From positions 74,501 to 138,500 of the forward strand of contig JAWUZG010000982.1 of the NCBI GenBank assembly GCA_036785705.1: 64,000 bases of DNA, given 5' to 3'. The stretch is from Acanthornis magna (taxonomy: Eukaryota; Chordata; Aves; Passeriformes; Acanthizidae). Positions within the stretch are counted from its first letter, which is position 1. The number at the start of each line of letters is the position of its first letter. The position numbers and the translations under genes were made by a program. The notes beneath the pieces were generated by a model that did not search any database, was not told where the DNA came from, and saw nothing but the letters and a program-made list of their open reading frames with translations. Shown one piece after another: positions 43,645 to 64,000 of this stretch.

Positions 43645-46600
43645 ATGGAGACCCTCAGGCGCTGCTTCCGCGGACAGGTAAAAGCCCCCCCAAAAAACCC
43701 GGGGGGTCCGGGACCCCCCAAAAGGGCTCCCGATTTCGGGGACGCCCCCAAAACCCCCCCAGACCCCCCGTGACCATCACCGCAGCCCCCCCGGGGGGGT
43801 CCCGTGTCCTACTCGCGGCACAGGGACCCCCGGGGGGGGGGCGAGGAGGAGGAGGAGGAGGAGGAGGAGGAGCCAACCGTGAGGCTGCCCCGCCCCCGGA
43901 CACGCCCCCGGCGCAGACCACGCCCCCGGCCCCGCCCCTGGCTCCACCCCTGGGCCACCCTGGCCCTGGGCTCGGCCACCGCCTTCCTGCTGGGTACGGG
44001 ACCCCCGTGTCCCCCCCTGTCCCCCCGTGTCCCCAAGGGTGCCCCCCCAGTGTCCCCCACTGTCCCCCTCGTGTCCCCCTGTGTCCCCCCGTGTCCCCCA
44101 GTGTCCCCAAGGGTGCCCCCCCAGTGTCCCCCCCGTCCCCCCGTGTCCCCCAGTGTCCTCCCGTGTCCCCCCGTGTCCCCCCGTGTCCCCAAGGGTGCCC
44201 CCCCAGTGTCCCCCCCGTCCCCCCGTGTCCCCCAGTGTCCTCCCGTGTCCCCCCGTGTCCCCCAGTGTCCCCCAGTGTCCCCCAGGGTCTCCCAGTGTCC
44301 CCCCCAGTGTCCCCCTGTGTCCCCCACTGTCCTCCCGTGTCCCCCAGTGTCCCCCCAGGGTCCCCCAGTGTCCCCCTAGGGTCCCCCCCGTGTCCCTCAG
44401 GCCCCACCCACTGCCACAGCCCCGCCTCCCTCCTGACCCCGCCCCCTCTGGCCCCTCCCCCAGGGCTGTTGGTGGCCGGGATTGGCCACGCCCCGTGCGG
44501 GGGCGGGGCGGTGGGGGCGGGGTCTCTCACGGGAGGCTCGGCCCCCGAGGGGATTTGGGGCGGGGCCAGCGCGGAGGCTCCGCCCCCTCGGCCCCGCCTG
44601 CGCGAGCTGCTGCGGCGCCACCTGGTGGAGGAGCGGGTGGAGAACTGGGTGCGGTGAGTGACCACTGACCACTGACCACTGACCACTGACCGCTGACCAC
44701 TGCTGGCCCTGTGTCACCCCCTGTGATCCCCTGTGACCACTGACCACTGACCACTGACCACTGACCGCTGACCACTGACCACTGACCGCTGACCACTGAC
44801 CTCTGCTGGCCCTGTGTGTGACCCCTGCTGTGACCACTGACCACTGACCACTGACCACTGACCACTGACCAGTGCTGGCCCTGTGTGACCCCCTGTGACC
44901 CCTGTGACTCCCTGTGACCCCTGCTGTGACCGCTGACCCCTGCCCCCTGCCCACAGGGAGGTCAGCGCGGGGCCGCACGGGGCGGGGTCAGGGCGTGGCC
45001 GAGCTTTGGCCCAATCAGTGCTCAGCGCCCTGGCGGGGGCGGGGCTGACCCGGGCCTGGAGCCGCCCACAGCCCCTCCCCCTCCCAATCCGGTAAGGGGG
45101 GGACACGGGGGGGTCACGGGGGGGGTCACGGGGGGTCACGGGGGGGTCACGGGAGGTCACGGGAGGGTCACGGGGGTGGGGGTGACCATTCGGGGGGCAC
45201 AGGAGGGGTCACAGAAGGTCAAAGGTCCCTGGGGTCATTGGGGGGGTGGTCAGAGCCTTTTTGTAGGGTGACCCTGACCCCGTGACCTTTGACCCCAGGG
45301 GGGAGGTGACCCTTGGGTGGGCATGGGGAGGGGGGTCAGGCTGACCGCTGTCCTCGTGACCTTTGACCCCAGGGGGGAGGTGACCCTTGGGTGGGCATGG
45401 GGAGGGGGGTCAGGCTGACCGCTGTCCTCGTGACCTTTGACCCCAGGGGGGAGGTGACCCTGCGCTGGGTGGGGCCGGGGGGGGAGGAGCTGGAGCGGCT
45501 CCGCCTCGACCCCGACGCTTTCTGTGCCTGGAGCGCCCCCGGCAACGCCACGGTGAGAGCTGACCCCTGACCCCTGACCCCTGAGCGCTGACCACTGACC
45601 CCCTTGACCACTGACCCCTCCCCTTTGACCACTGACCGCTGACCCCCTTGACCCCTGACCCCTCCCCTCTGACCCCTGACCCCTCCTCTCTGACCCCCTG
45701 ACCCCCTTGATCCCAACCCCGTCCCCTCTGACCCCTGACCCCTGACCCCCGCTGACCCTCGCCGCAGGGGGGGCTGGTCTATGGCCACTACGGCCGCCCC
45801 CAGGACCTGGCCCAGCTCCGCGCCCGGGGGGTCTCGGCCAGGGGGCAGCTGATGCTGCTGCGGCTCGGGAGGGGCAGCCCCGCCCAGAAGGTGAGACCCC
45901 CGAACTGGGGAGAGACCCCAACCCAAAATGAGACCCCAAAATGGGGGCGGGGCGGTGGATTTAGGGTCCCTCTGGTGTCCCCCCCGGTGTCCCCCCCCAG
46001 GTGGCAGCGGCGGCAGGGGCGGGGGCCGTGGGGGTCCTGCTGTACCCAGACCCCCAGGACATGGCCGGGCCCGGGGGGGGCCCAGGGCTGGGGGGGGACA
46101 CGGCCGTGACTGTCCACGTGAGTGGGGGGGGCTGGGGGACATTGGGGGGTCTGGGGGGGATTTGGGGGGTCATGGGGGGCCATGGGGGGGTCCTGGGGGC
46201 CATTGGAGGGTCTGGGGAGGACATGGGGGGGACATCGGGGGGTCCTGGGGGGTCTTGGGGGGACATGGGGGGGTCCTGGGGGCCATTGGGGGGTCTGGGG
46301 GGGACATGGAGGGACATTGGGGGATCTTGGGAGGGTCCTGAGGGGTCTGGGGGGTCCTGGGGGACTTTGGAGGGTCCTGGGGGGGGTCCTGGGGGGTCTT
46401 GGGGGGACATTGGGGGGGGACATAGGGGCCATTGGGGGGTCCTGGGGGTTCCAGGGGTCTGCGGGATAATTTTGGGGGGTCTGGGGGATAATTTTGGGGA
46501 GGGGTCTGGGGGATAATTTTGGGGGGAGGTCTGGGGGATAATTTTGGGAGGTCTGGGGGATAATTTTGGGAGGGTCTGGGGGATAATTTTGGGGGGTCTG

Positions 46601-49600
46601 GGGGATAATTTTGGGGGTCTGTCTGTCCCCACAGGTGCAGGAGGGGGCGGGGGACCCCTTCAGCCGGGGGTTCCCCTCCTTCACAGGCCACGCCCCCCCC
46701 GGAGCCCCCCCGGGGGTGCCCCCAATTCCTGCCCACCCAATCAGCGCCAGCACGGCCATGAAGCTGCTGCGGTACGGGCGGGACCCCTCCCCAAAATCTG
46801 GGACCCCTCCCCAAAATCTGGGACCCCTCCCCAAAATCTGGGACACCTCCTCAAAATCTGGGACCCCTCCCCAAAATCTGGGACCCCTCCCCAAAATCTG
46901 GGACCCCCAATCCGGGACCCCCTGGACCCGGAGCCCCCCCTGACCCGTGTCCCCCTCCCCATTGCAGGGTCCTGCAGGGCCCCCCCGCCCCCCCGCGCTG
47001 GGTGCCCCCCGGGCGGGGTCTGGGGGGGTCCCTGCAGTTCCTGCCCCGCCCGGGGGGGCGACGCCTGCAGCTCAGCGTGGGGGGGGGCACGCGGCCCGGG
47101 ACCCTCACCAGCGTTTTCGGGGCCCTGCGGGGGCGGCTCGAGCCCGGTGAGGGGCGGGGCCAAGCGGGGCGGGGCCAAGCAGGGCGTGGTCAATCCGGGC
47201 GTGGCCAATTCGGGTGTGGACAATTTGGGCGTGGTCAATCGGGGTGTGGACACCTGGGCTGTGTCCAAATTGGGCGTGGTCAATCGGGGTGTGGCCGAAG
47301 TGGGTGTGGCCTGGATGCTAAGGGGGTGTGGTCAGTATGGGTGGAGCCTGAAGGGGGCGTGGTCACAGTGGGTGTGGTCAGGAAAATGGGTGTGGTCACG
47401 TGAAGGGGCGGGGTCAGAGGAGGGCGGGGTAATGGGAATGATGAATCGGAGGGGGCGTGGCTAAATTTGGTGTGGTCGGAGTGGGCGTGGCCAATGCGGG
47501 GTCATTGTGGGGGCGTGGCCAAAATGGGTGGGGCAAGAAATGGGTGGGGCCAATTGGGTGGAGATGTGGCCGGGGCGGGGCCATGGCGGGGTGGGTGTGG
47601 CCGGATGGGCGTGGCCTCCCCATGACGCCGGCCCCGCCCAGACTGTTACGTCATCGTGGGGGCGCAACGTGATTCGCTGGGGCCGGGGGCGGCAGCCTCG
47701 GGCGTGGGCACCGCCCTCCTGCTGGAGCTCGCGCGGTTCTTCGCCGCCATTGGCCGAGAGGGTGAGGGCGGGGCCGGGGCGGGGTTGGGGGGGTCTTTGG
47801 GGGTCCCATTTTGGGGGGGGTCACGGGGGGAGGGGAGGTCCTTGGATTTCCGGGGTGTTCCCTGACCTTTGGGTGACCCCAACAATTGGGGGGGGGTGTC
47901 TCTCCCACCCCTGGGTGACCCCTGGGTGACCCCTGAGTGAACCCTGAGTGACCCCTGAGTGACCCCTGGATGACCCCTGAGTGACCCCTGAGTGACCCCC
48001 CGAGTGACCCCCGGGTGACCCCTGAGTGACCCCTGAGTGACCCCTGAGTGACCCCTGCCCCCCCAGGGTTCCACCTCCGCCGGACGCTGCTCTTCGTCAG
48101 CTGGGACGGGGCCGAGTTTGGACACTTGGGTGCCACCGAGTGGCTCGAGGTGACCCCGCGACCCCACCCCCCCCCCCGCGGTCACCCCGGGGTCACCTCA
48201 GTGACCCCCCCCAGTGACCCCCCCAGTGACCCCCCCAGTGACCCCCCCCCGCCCCCCCAGGGCTACCCCGACCTCCTGCACACCAAAGTCGCTGCTTACA
48301 TCAGCCTGGACCGCGCCGTGCTGGGTGCGCCCCTCCCCCACCCCCCGGACCCCGGGCTGAGGAGGGGGCTCGCCCCTCCCCCACCGCCCCCGACCCCCCC
48401 TGACCCCCCCCTTTCCCCTCCCCCACCCCAGGGGCAGATCGGTTCGTGGTCAGAACCAGCGCCACTTTGGTGAATCTGATCGAGAGCGCCCTGGAGCAGG
48501 TGGGGGAGGGGCGGGGGGTGGGGTGGGGGAGGGGCGGGGTGTGGGGGAGGGGCCGCCCCCTCTCACCCCCTCCCCGAAAAAAAGGTGGAGAGTCCAAACG
48601 AGGGCGGGAAGAGCCTCCTGGAGCAGCTGACGAGGCCGGGGCGGGGCTGGGAGAGTGACGTGTGAGTTGGGGACACCTGGGGACACCTGGGGACACCTGT
48701 GTCACCCACCCTGGATACCTGGGGACACCTGTGTCACCCACCCGGGACACCTGTGTCACCCACTTGGGACACCTGGGGACACCTGTGTCGCCCACCCTGG
48801 ATACCTGGGGACACCTGGGGACACCTGGGGACACCTGTGTCACCCACCCTGGATACCTGGGGACACCTGTGTCACCCACCCGGGGCACCTGGGGACACCT
48901 GGGGACACCTGTGTTACACACACCTGTGTCCCTGTGCCCCCCCGTGTCCCCCCCGTGTCCCCCCCGTGTCCCCGCAGGATCCGTCCCTTGTCCCCCGACT
49001 CTGGCGCCTTTCCCTTCACGGCAGCCGCGGGGGTCCCAGCGCTGGAGCTTGGCTTTGATGAGGTCTGAGTGTCCCCAAGGGTCCCCAAGTGTCCCCAAGG
49101 GTCCCCAAGGGTCCCTGTACCCCCCCTGTGTCCCTCTGTCCCTGTCCTCGGCTGTGTCCCCATGTCCTGACTGTGTCCCCCGATATCCCCTGTCCTTCTG
49201 TCCCCGTGTCCCCTCCCTGACCGTGTCCCTGTCCTTCTGTCCCCATGTCCCCTCCCCGACCATGTCGCTGTCCCTCTGTCCCCGTGTCCCCTCCCCGACC
49301 GTGTTCCTGTCCCTCTGTCCCCGTGTCCCCTCGCTGACCATGTCCCTGTCCCTGTCCCCATTTCCCCCCATGTCCCCTGTCCCCGTGTCCCCTCCCTGAC
49401 CGTGTCGCTGTCCCCGCAGGCCCTGGGCGGTGGCTCCCGCGCGGCCCTGGGGACCCCCGAGGACACCCTGGGCCGCCTGGGGGGGCGGCTGCGGGGGCGG
49501 CTGCCCGCGGTGGCTCGCGCGGTGGCCGCGGTGGCCGCGCAGCTCCTGCTGCGCCTGGGCCACGACCCCCGACTGCCGCTGGACCCCGGAGCCCTCGGGG

Positions 49601-51752
49601 ACGCGCTGGTGCGGCAGCTGGCCCCGCTGCAGGTCAGACCAGTATGGACCAGTATGAACCAGTATAGACCAGTATAGACCAGTATGGACCCAGTATGGCA
49701 CTGGGAGGGGACACTGGGGGGACACGGGACCCCGAAGCCCTCGGGGACGCACTGGTGCGGCAGCTGGCCCCGCTGCAGGTCAGACCAGTATAAACCAGTA
49801 TGAACCAGTATAGACCAGTATGGAACCAGTATGGAACCAGTATGGCACTGGGAGGGGACACTGGGGGGACACGGGACCCCGAAGCCCTCGGGGACACGGT
49901 GGTGCGGCAGCTGGTCCCGCTGCAGGTCAGACCAGTATAGACCAGTATGAACCAGTATAGACCAGTATAGACCAGTGTAGACCAGTATAAACCAGTACAG
50001 ACCAGTTATAGACCAGTATAAACCAGTATGAAACAGTATAAACCGGGAGGGCACTGGGGGACACAGGGAGGGGACATGGGACCCTGGAGCTCTTGGGGAC
50101 GCGCTGGTGCGGCAGCTGGCCCCGCTGCAGGTCAGACCAGTATAAACCAGTATAAACCAGTATAGACCAGTATGAACCAGTATAGACCAGTATAAACCAG
50201 TATAAACCGGTATGGCACTGGGAGGGCACTGGGGGACACTGGGGTGACACTGAGGGGGGTCACTTCTGTCCCACCCGGTGTCCCCCTGCGTCATCCCAGT
50301 CCATCCCAGTCCCTCCCAGTACAGCCCAGTTCAGCCCAGTCTGTCCCGCGCAGGCGCGGGGGCTGTCCCTGCAGTGCCTGTCCTCGGCCAGGGGGGGCGT
50401 GGTGCGCGCGGCGGCGTCGCTCCGTCGCGACATGTCGCGATCCGACAGCTCCAACGAGCGCCTCAACCGCGGCTTCAACGCGCGCCTCATGGCCGTGAGT
50501 GTCCCTCCCTGTCCCCTCCCTGTCCCCGTGTCCCCTCCCTGTCCCCTCCCTGTCCCCGTGTCCCCTCCCTGTGCCTCCCTGTCACTGCCCTCTGTCCCCT
50601 CCCTGTCCCTGTGTCCCCTCCCTGTCCCCTCCCTGTGCTCATGGCCGTGAGTGTCCCTCCCTGTCCCCTCCCTGTCCCCTCCCTGTCCCGTGTCCCCTCC
50701 CTGTCCCCGTGACCCCGCCCTGTCCCCTCCCTGTGCCTCCCTGTCACTGCCCTGTGTCCCCTCCTTGTCCCCGTGTCCCCGCCCTGTCCCCGCCCTGTCC
50801 CCTCCCTGTCCCCTCCCTGTCCCCTCCCTGTCCCCGTGTCCCCTCCCTGTCCCCTCCCTGTCCCCTCCCTGTGCCTCCCTGTCACTGCCCTGTGTCCCCT
50901 CCCTGTCCCTGTGTCCTCCCCCTGTGTCCCCTTCTGTGCATGTCCCCTGCATGTCCCCTCCCTGTCCCGTGTCCCCTCCCTGTCCCTGTGTCCCCTCCCT
51001 GTGCCCCTGTGTCCCCTCCTGTCCCTGTCACCTGCATGTCCCTTCCTGTCCCCTCCTGTCCCCTCCTGTCCCTGTCCCGTGTCCCCTCCTGTCCCCTCCC
51101 TGTCCCCCTGACCGTGTCCCCTCCTGTCCCTGTCACCTGCATGTCCCCGTGTCCCCTCCGTCACTGCCCTGTGTCCCCTCCCTGTCCCTGTGTCCTCCCC
51201 CCGTGTCCCCTCCTGTCCCCTCCTGTCCCCTCCCCGTCCCCCTGACCGTGTCCCCTCCTGTCCCCTCAGGCCGAGGCGTCGCTGCTGTCCCCGTTCGTGT
51301 CCCCCCTTGTCACCCCCTTCCGCCACGTCCTGCTGGGCCGCGGGGACCACACGCTGCCGGCGCTGGTGGCCGAGCTGGGGACACCGGGGACACGCGGGGA
51401 CAGCGCCCGCCGGCGCCTGGCGCTGCTGGCCTGGACCCTGCGCGGCACGGCCGTGGCGCTGGCCGGGGACAGCTGGGACCGCGGGGACCTCGGGGACAGG
51501 GGTGGCCTTGGGGACAATGGGGACTGCGGGGACATGGGTGGGGTTGGGGACGTTGGGGACCATGGGGACATTGGGGAGCACGGGGGCGTTGGGGACTTTG
51601 GGGACAGGGAGGACTACGGGGACAGCTGGGGTGGCCTTGGGGACCTCGGGGACCGTGGGGACACCTGGGATTCTGGGGACACCTGGGAGCGTGGTGGCCC
51701 TGGGGACGAGGGGAATCCTGGGGACCCTCGGGATTGGGGTGGCCTTTGGTGA
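43645..51752 (+). CDS. TFR2: Transferrin receptor 2
   Basis: Type II membrane sensor of holo-transferrin that tunes hepcidin and binds EPOR. Exons read: 43645-43677, 43786-43993, 44464-44653, 44957-45091, 45447-45552, 45767-45890, 46001-46117, 46635-46771, 46968-47146, 47642-47761, 48067-48149, 48261-48324, 48432-48499, 48585-48661, 48978-49062, 49420-49632, 50354-50494 and 51270-51752. A short cytosolic tail with an acidic run and Arg/Pro stretch precedes a membrane segment across exons 2-3. Protease-associated domain: [38 protein letters not shown]. Peptidase-like domain: [40 protein letters not shown] and EWLEGYP. Dimerisation part: [20 protein letters not shown] and [20 protein letters not shown]. 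Exon 6 starts with one extra G for the frame. The C-terminus runs on into a Gly-Asp repeat tail instead of ending at the family GDVWN-type end. Confidence 0.95.
43995..44400 (+). repeat. GTGTCCCCC minisatellite in TFR2 intron 2
   Basis: Diverged units CCCCCGTGTCCCCCAGTGTCC and AAGGGTGCCCCCCCAGTGTC. Includes a near-perfect 90-base duplication (44105-44195 against 44195-44265). Confidence 0.85.
44655..44950 (+). repeat. TGACCACTGACC minisatellite in TFR2 intron 3
   Basis: Runs of CACTGACCACTGACC, interspersed with TGCTGGCCCTGTGTGACC, in three higher-order blocks. Confidence 0.9.
45290..45460 (+). repeat. Triplicated acceptor and 5' end of TFR2 exon 5
   Basis: GTGACCTTTGACCCCAG followed by GGGGGAGGTGACCCT occurs three times (exon-like starts at about 45299, 45373 and 45447), with 73-74 base units. 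Only the last copy continues into the full exon ([12 protein letters not shown]). Confidence 0.9.
46120..46630 (+). repeat. G-rich minisatellite in TFR2 intron 7
   Basis: GGGGGGTCCTGGGG and GGGGGACATGGGG units, then GGGGGATAATTTTGGGG about seven times. Strong G-quadruplex-like composition. Confidence 0.85.
46780..46915 (+). repeat. 20-bp repeat in TFR2 intron 8
   Basis: GGGACCCCTCCCCAAAATCT about six times, starting just after the exon donor. Confidence 0.92.
47150..47640 (+). repeat. GGGCGTGGCCAAT-type array in TFR2 intron 9
   Basis: Diverged 15-20 base units such as GGGCGTGGTCAATCGGGGTG and GGGGCGGGGCCAAGC. It belongs to the same GC-box word family as NYAP1 20037-20232 and 35120-35260. 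Confidence 0.8.
47925..48060 (+). repeat. GTGACCCCTGA repeat in TFR2 intron 10
   Basis: About a dozen 11-base units (TGACCCCTGAG) just upstream of the acceptor of the exon at 48067. Confidence 0.9.
48660..48925 (+). repeat. GGGGACACCTGTGTCACCCACC repeat in TFR2 intron 14
   Basis: Units of GGGGACACCTGTGTCACCCA (10-38 bases). They start immediately at the donor of exon 48585-48661. Confidence 0.9.
49585..50225 (+). repeat. Copies of the TFR2 exon 16 end plus AACCAGTATAG repeat
   Basis: The exon end [11 protein letters not shown] with its CAGGTCAGACC donor (ending 49632) recurs at about 49735-49780, 49878-49925 and 50090-50130. Each copy is followed by ACCAGTATAGACCAGTATGA units. Four junction copies in all. 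Confidence 0.92.
50500..51265 (+). repeat. CCTCCCTGTCCCC minisatellite in TFR2 intron 17
   Basis: About 750 bases of 10-13 base units CCCTCCCTGTCCC and CCGTGTCCCC, with higher-order copies that include GCTCATGGCCGTGAGTG, the end and donor of the preceding exon, at about 50640. Confidence 0.9.
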
Positions 51753-52175
51753 CACCTGGAGCCGTGGGGACACTGGGGACACTGGGGACACCTGGGGACA
51801 GTGGGGACACCTGGGGACAGTGGGGACACATGGGGACAATGGGGACACTGGGACACCTGGGGACACATGGGGACAATGGGGACACCTGGGGACACTGGGG
51901 ACACCTGGGGACAGTGGGGACACCTGGGGACAGTGGGGACACATGGGGACAATGGGGACACTGGGACACCTGGGGACACATGGGGACAATGGGGACACCT
52001 GGGGACACTGGGGACACCTGGGGACAATGGGGACATGTGGGGGCAATGGGAACACGTGGGGACAATGGGGACACCTGGGGACAATGGGAACACCTGGGGA
52101 CATGTGGGGACAATGGGAACACCTGGGGACAATGGGGACATGTGGGGACACTGGGACAAAAGGGACCTTGGTGGT
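51470..52175 (+). repeat. GGGGACA-type minisatellite spanning the TFR2 C-terminus and 3' UTR
   Basis: The first part (51465-51752) is in frame and codes for G-D-rich residues. The rest is 3' UTR with GGGGACACCTGGGGACAATG units. The repeat runs through the stop codon. Confidence 0.85.
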
Positions 52176-52257
52176 GGCCTCGGGGACATGGCCCCGCCCC
52201 CTCATTGGCATCAGCTGCGTTTATTGGCTCCGCCCCAGAATTGGGGACAGGATGGGA

Positions 52258-52263
52258 CAATAA
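52258..52263 (+). terminator. TFR2 poly(A) signal AATAAA
   Basis: Canonical hexamer about 500 bases past the stop, after the minisatellite. Confidence 0.8.
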
Positions 52264-52439
52264 AAGCGCCGGGGGGCCCTGCCCACCCGGCCCCGCCCAT
52301 CTGACCACGCCCAGTTTGACCACACCCAGTTTGACCACACCCACTCTGTAGTTGGCCACGCCCATTGGTAGCCATGTCCTCATGCTGGTCCTCCGCCCCT
52401 GGGGCCCTCCCATCCAGGCCACGCCCATCAGGCCATTGG

Positions 52440-52800
52440 GTGGAGCCATCTTGGAATGGCAGCCATATTGGAATGGTGGCCATATTGGAATGGCAGCCAT
52501 ATTGGAATGGCAGCCATCTTGGAATGGCAGCCATCTTGGAATGGCAGCCATCTTGGAATGGTGGCCATCTTGGAATGGCGGCCATATTGGGACAGTGGCC
52601 ATATTGGATTGGCAGCCATATTGTCCTGGCAGCCATATTGGAAGAGTGGCCATGTTGGAATGGCAGCCATATTGGAACAGTAGCCATATTGTCCTGGCAG
52701 CTACATTGTCCTGGCAGCCATATTGGAATGGGAGCCATATTGTCCTGGCAGCCATATTGGAATGGGAGCCATCTTGTCCTGGCAGCCATCTTGCTCCCCC
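52440..52800 (+). repeat. GGAATGGCAGCCATATT array (YY1-like words)
   Basis: About twenty 17-18 base units, GGAATGGCAGCCATCTT or ...CCATATT. Each holds GCCATCTT or GCCATATT, close to the reverse YY1 consensus GCCGCCATCTT. It lies between the TFR2 poly(A) site and the EPHB4 end. 52264-52440 holds CCACGCCCA words. Confidence 0.85.
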
Positions 52801-52864
52801 ATCCAGCTGAGTCCCTCAGTGCCGTCCCTGGCGGCCATCTTGCGTGGCAGGGCCGGGGGCAGTG

Positions 52865-64000
<11,136 letters not shown>

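Noticed and set aside
50487..52755. Long - strand and + strand frames of more than 350 codons over the TFR2 3' part
   Set aside because: Low-complexity translations of repeats (for example PHVSPGVP strings); the real TFR2 exons run through the same bases in another frame.

Overview
The window looks like a bird genome, most likely a gene-dense, GC-rich microchromosome. It carries many spliced vertebrate genes with very short introns. C/G homopolymers and minisatellites are dense, and I see no recognisable bacterial, viral or transposon coding sequence. The bird call is inference from compactness, base composition and gene content; another sauropsid is possible.

Layout, left to right: KIF1C (+, 3' part), PCOLCE (+), LRCH4 (+), AGFG2 (-), NYAP1 (-), TSC22D4 (+), PPP1R35 (+), MEPCE (-), ACTL6B (-), POP7 (+), EPO (+), TFR2 (+) and EPHB4 (-, 3' part running off the right edge). 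Apart from KIF1C (17p13 in human), this is the human 7q22.1 neighbourhood, rearranged by inversion and packed into about 60 kb. Several mammalian neighbours (FBXO24, SAP25, MOSPD3, GNB2, GIGYF1, ZAN) are not seen here.

The most important gene is erythropoietin (39292-41847). It has five exons with the mammalian intron phases, including a 13-nt coding exon 1 and an 87-nt exon 3, and all four disulphide cysteines, but no N-glycosylation sequon. TFR2, the iron-sensing partner of erythropoiesis, follows directly downstream. Between them lie about a dozen copies of CTGTCAATCA (a PBX-MEIS-type site) and a 21-bp palindrome with two hypoxia-response cores.

A second theme is structural. Many minisatellites are anchored on exon-intron junctions, so each repeat unit carries a fragment of a real exon plus its splice site. 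This is seen in PCOLCE, MEPCE, ACTL6B, EPO, TFR2 and, most strongly, EPHB4. In two places repeats have entered coding sequence: a Gly-Asp tail on TFR2 and a hexapeptide array in NYAP1.

Caveat: PCOLCE, LRCH4, AGFG2, NYAP1 and TFR2 show one-base frame breaks at C/G homopolymers. Because several unrelated genes are affected in the same way, base-calling error is more likely than gene loss. Exon coordinates were read by eye from splice consensus, reading frame and remembered family sequences; no alignment was run.
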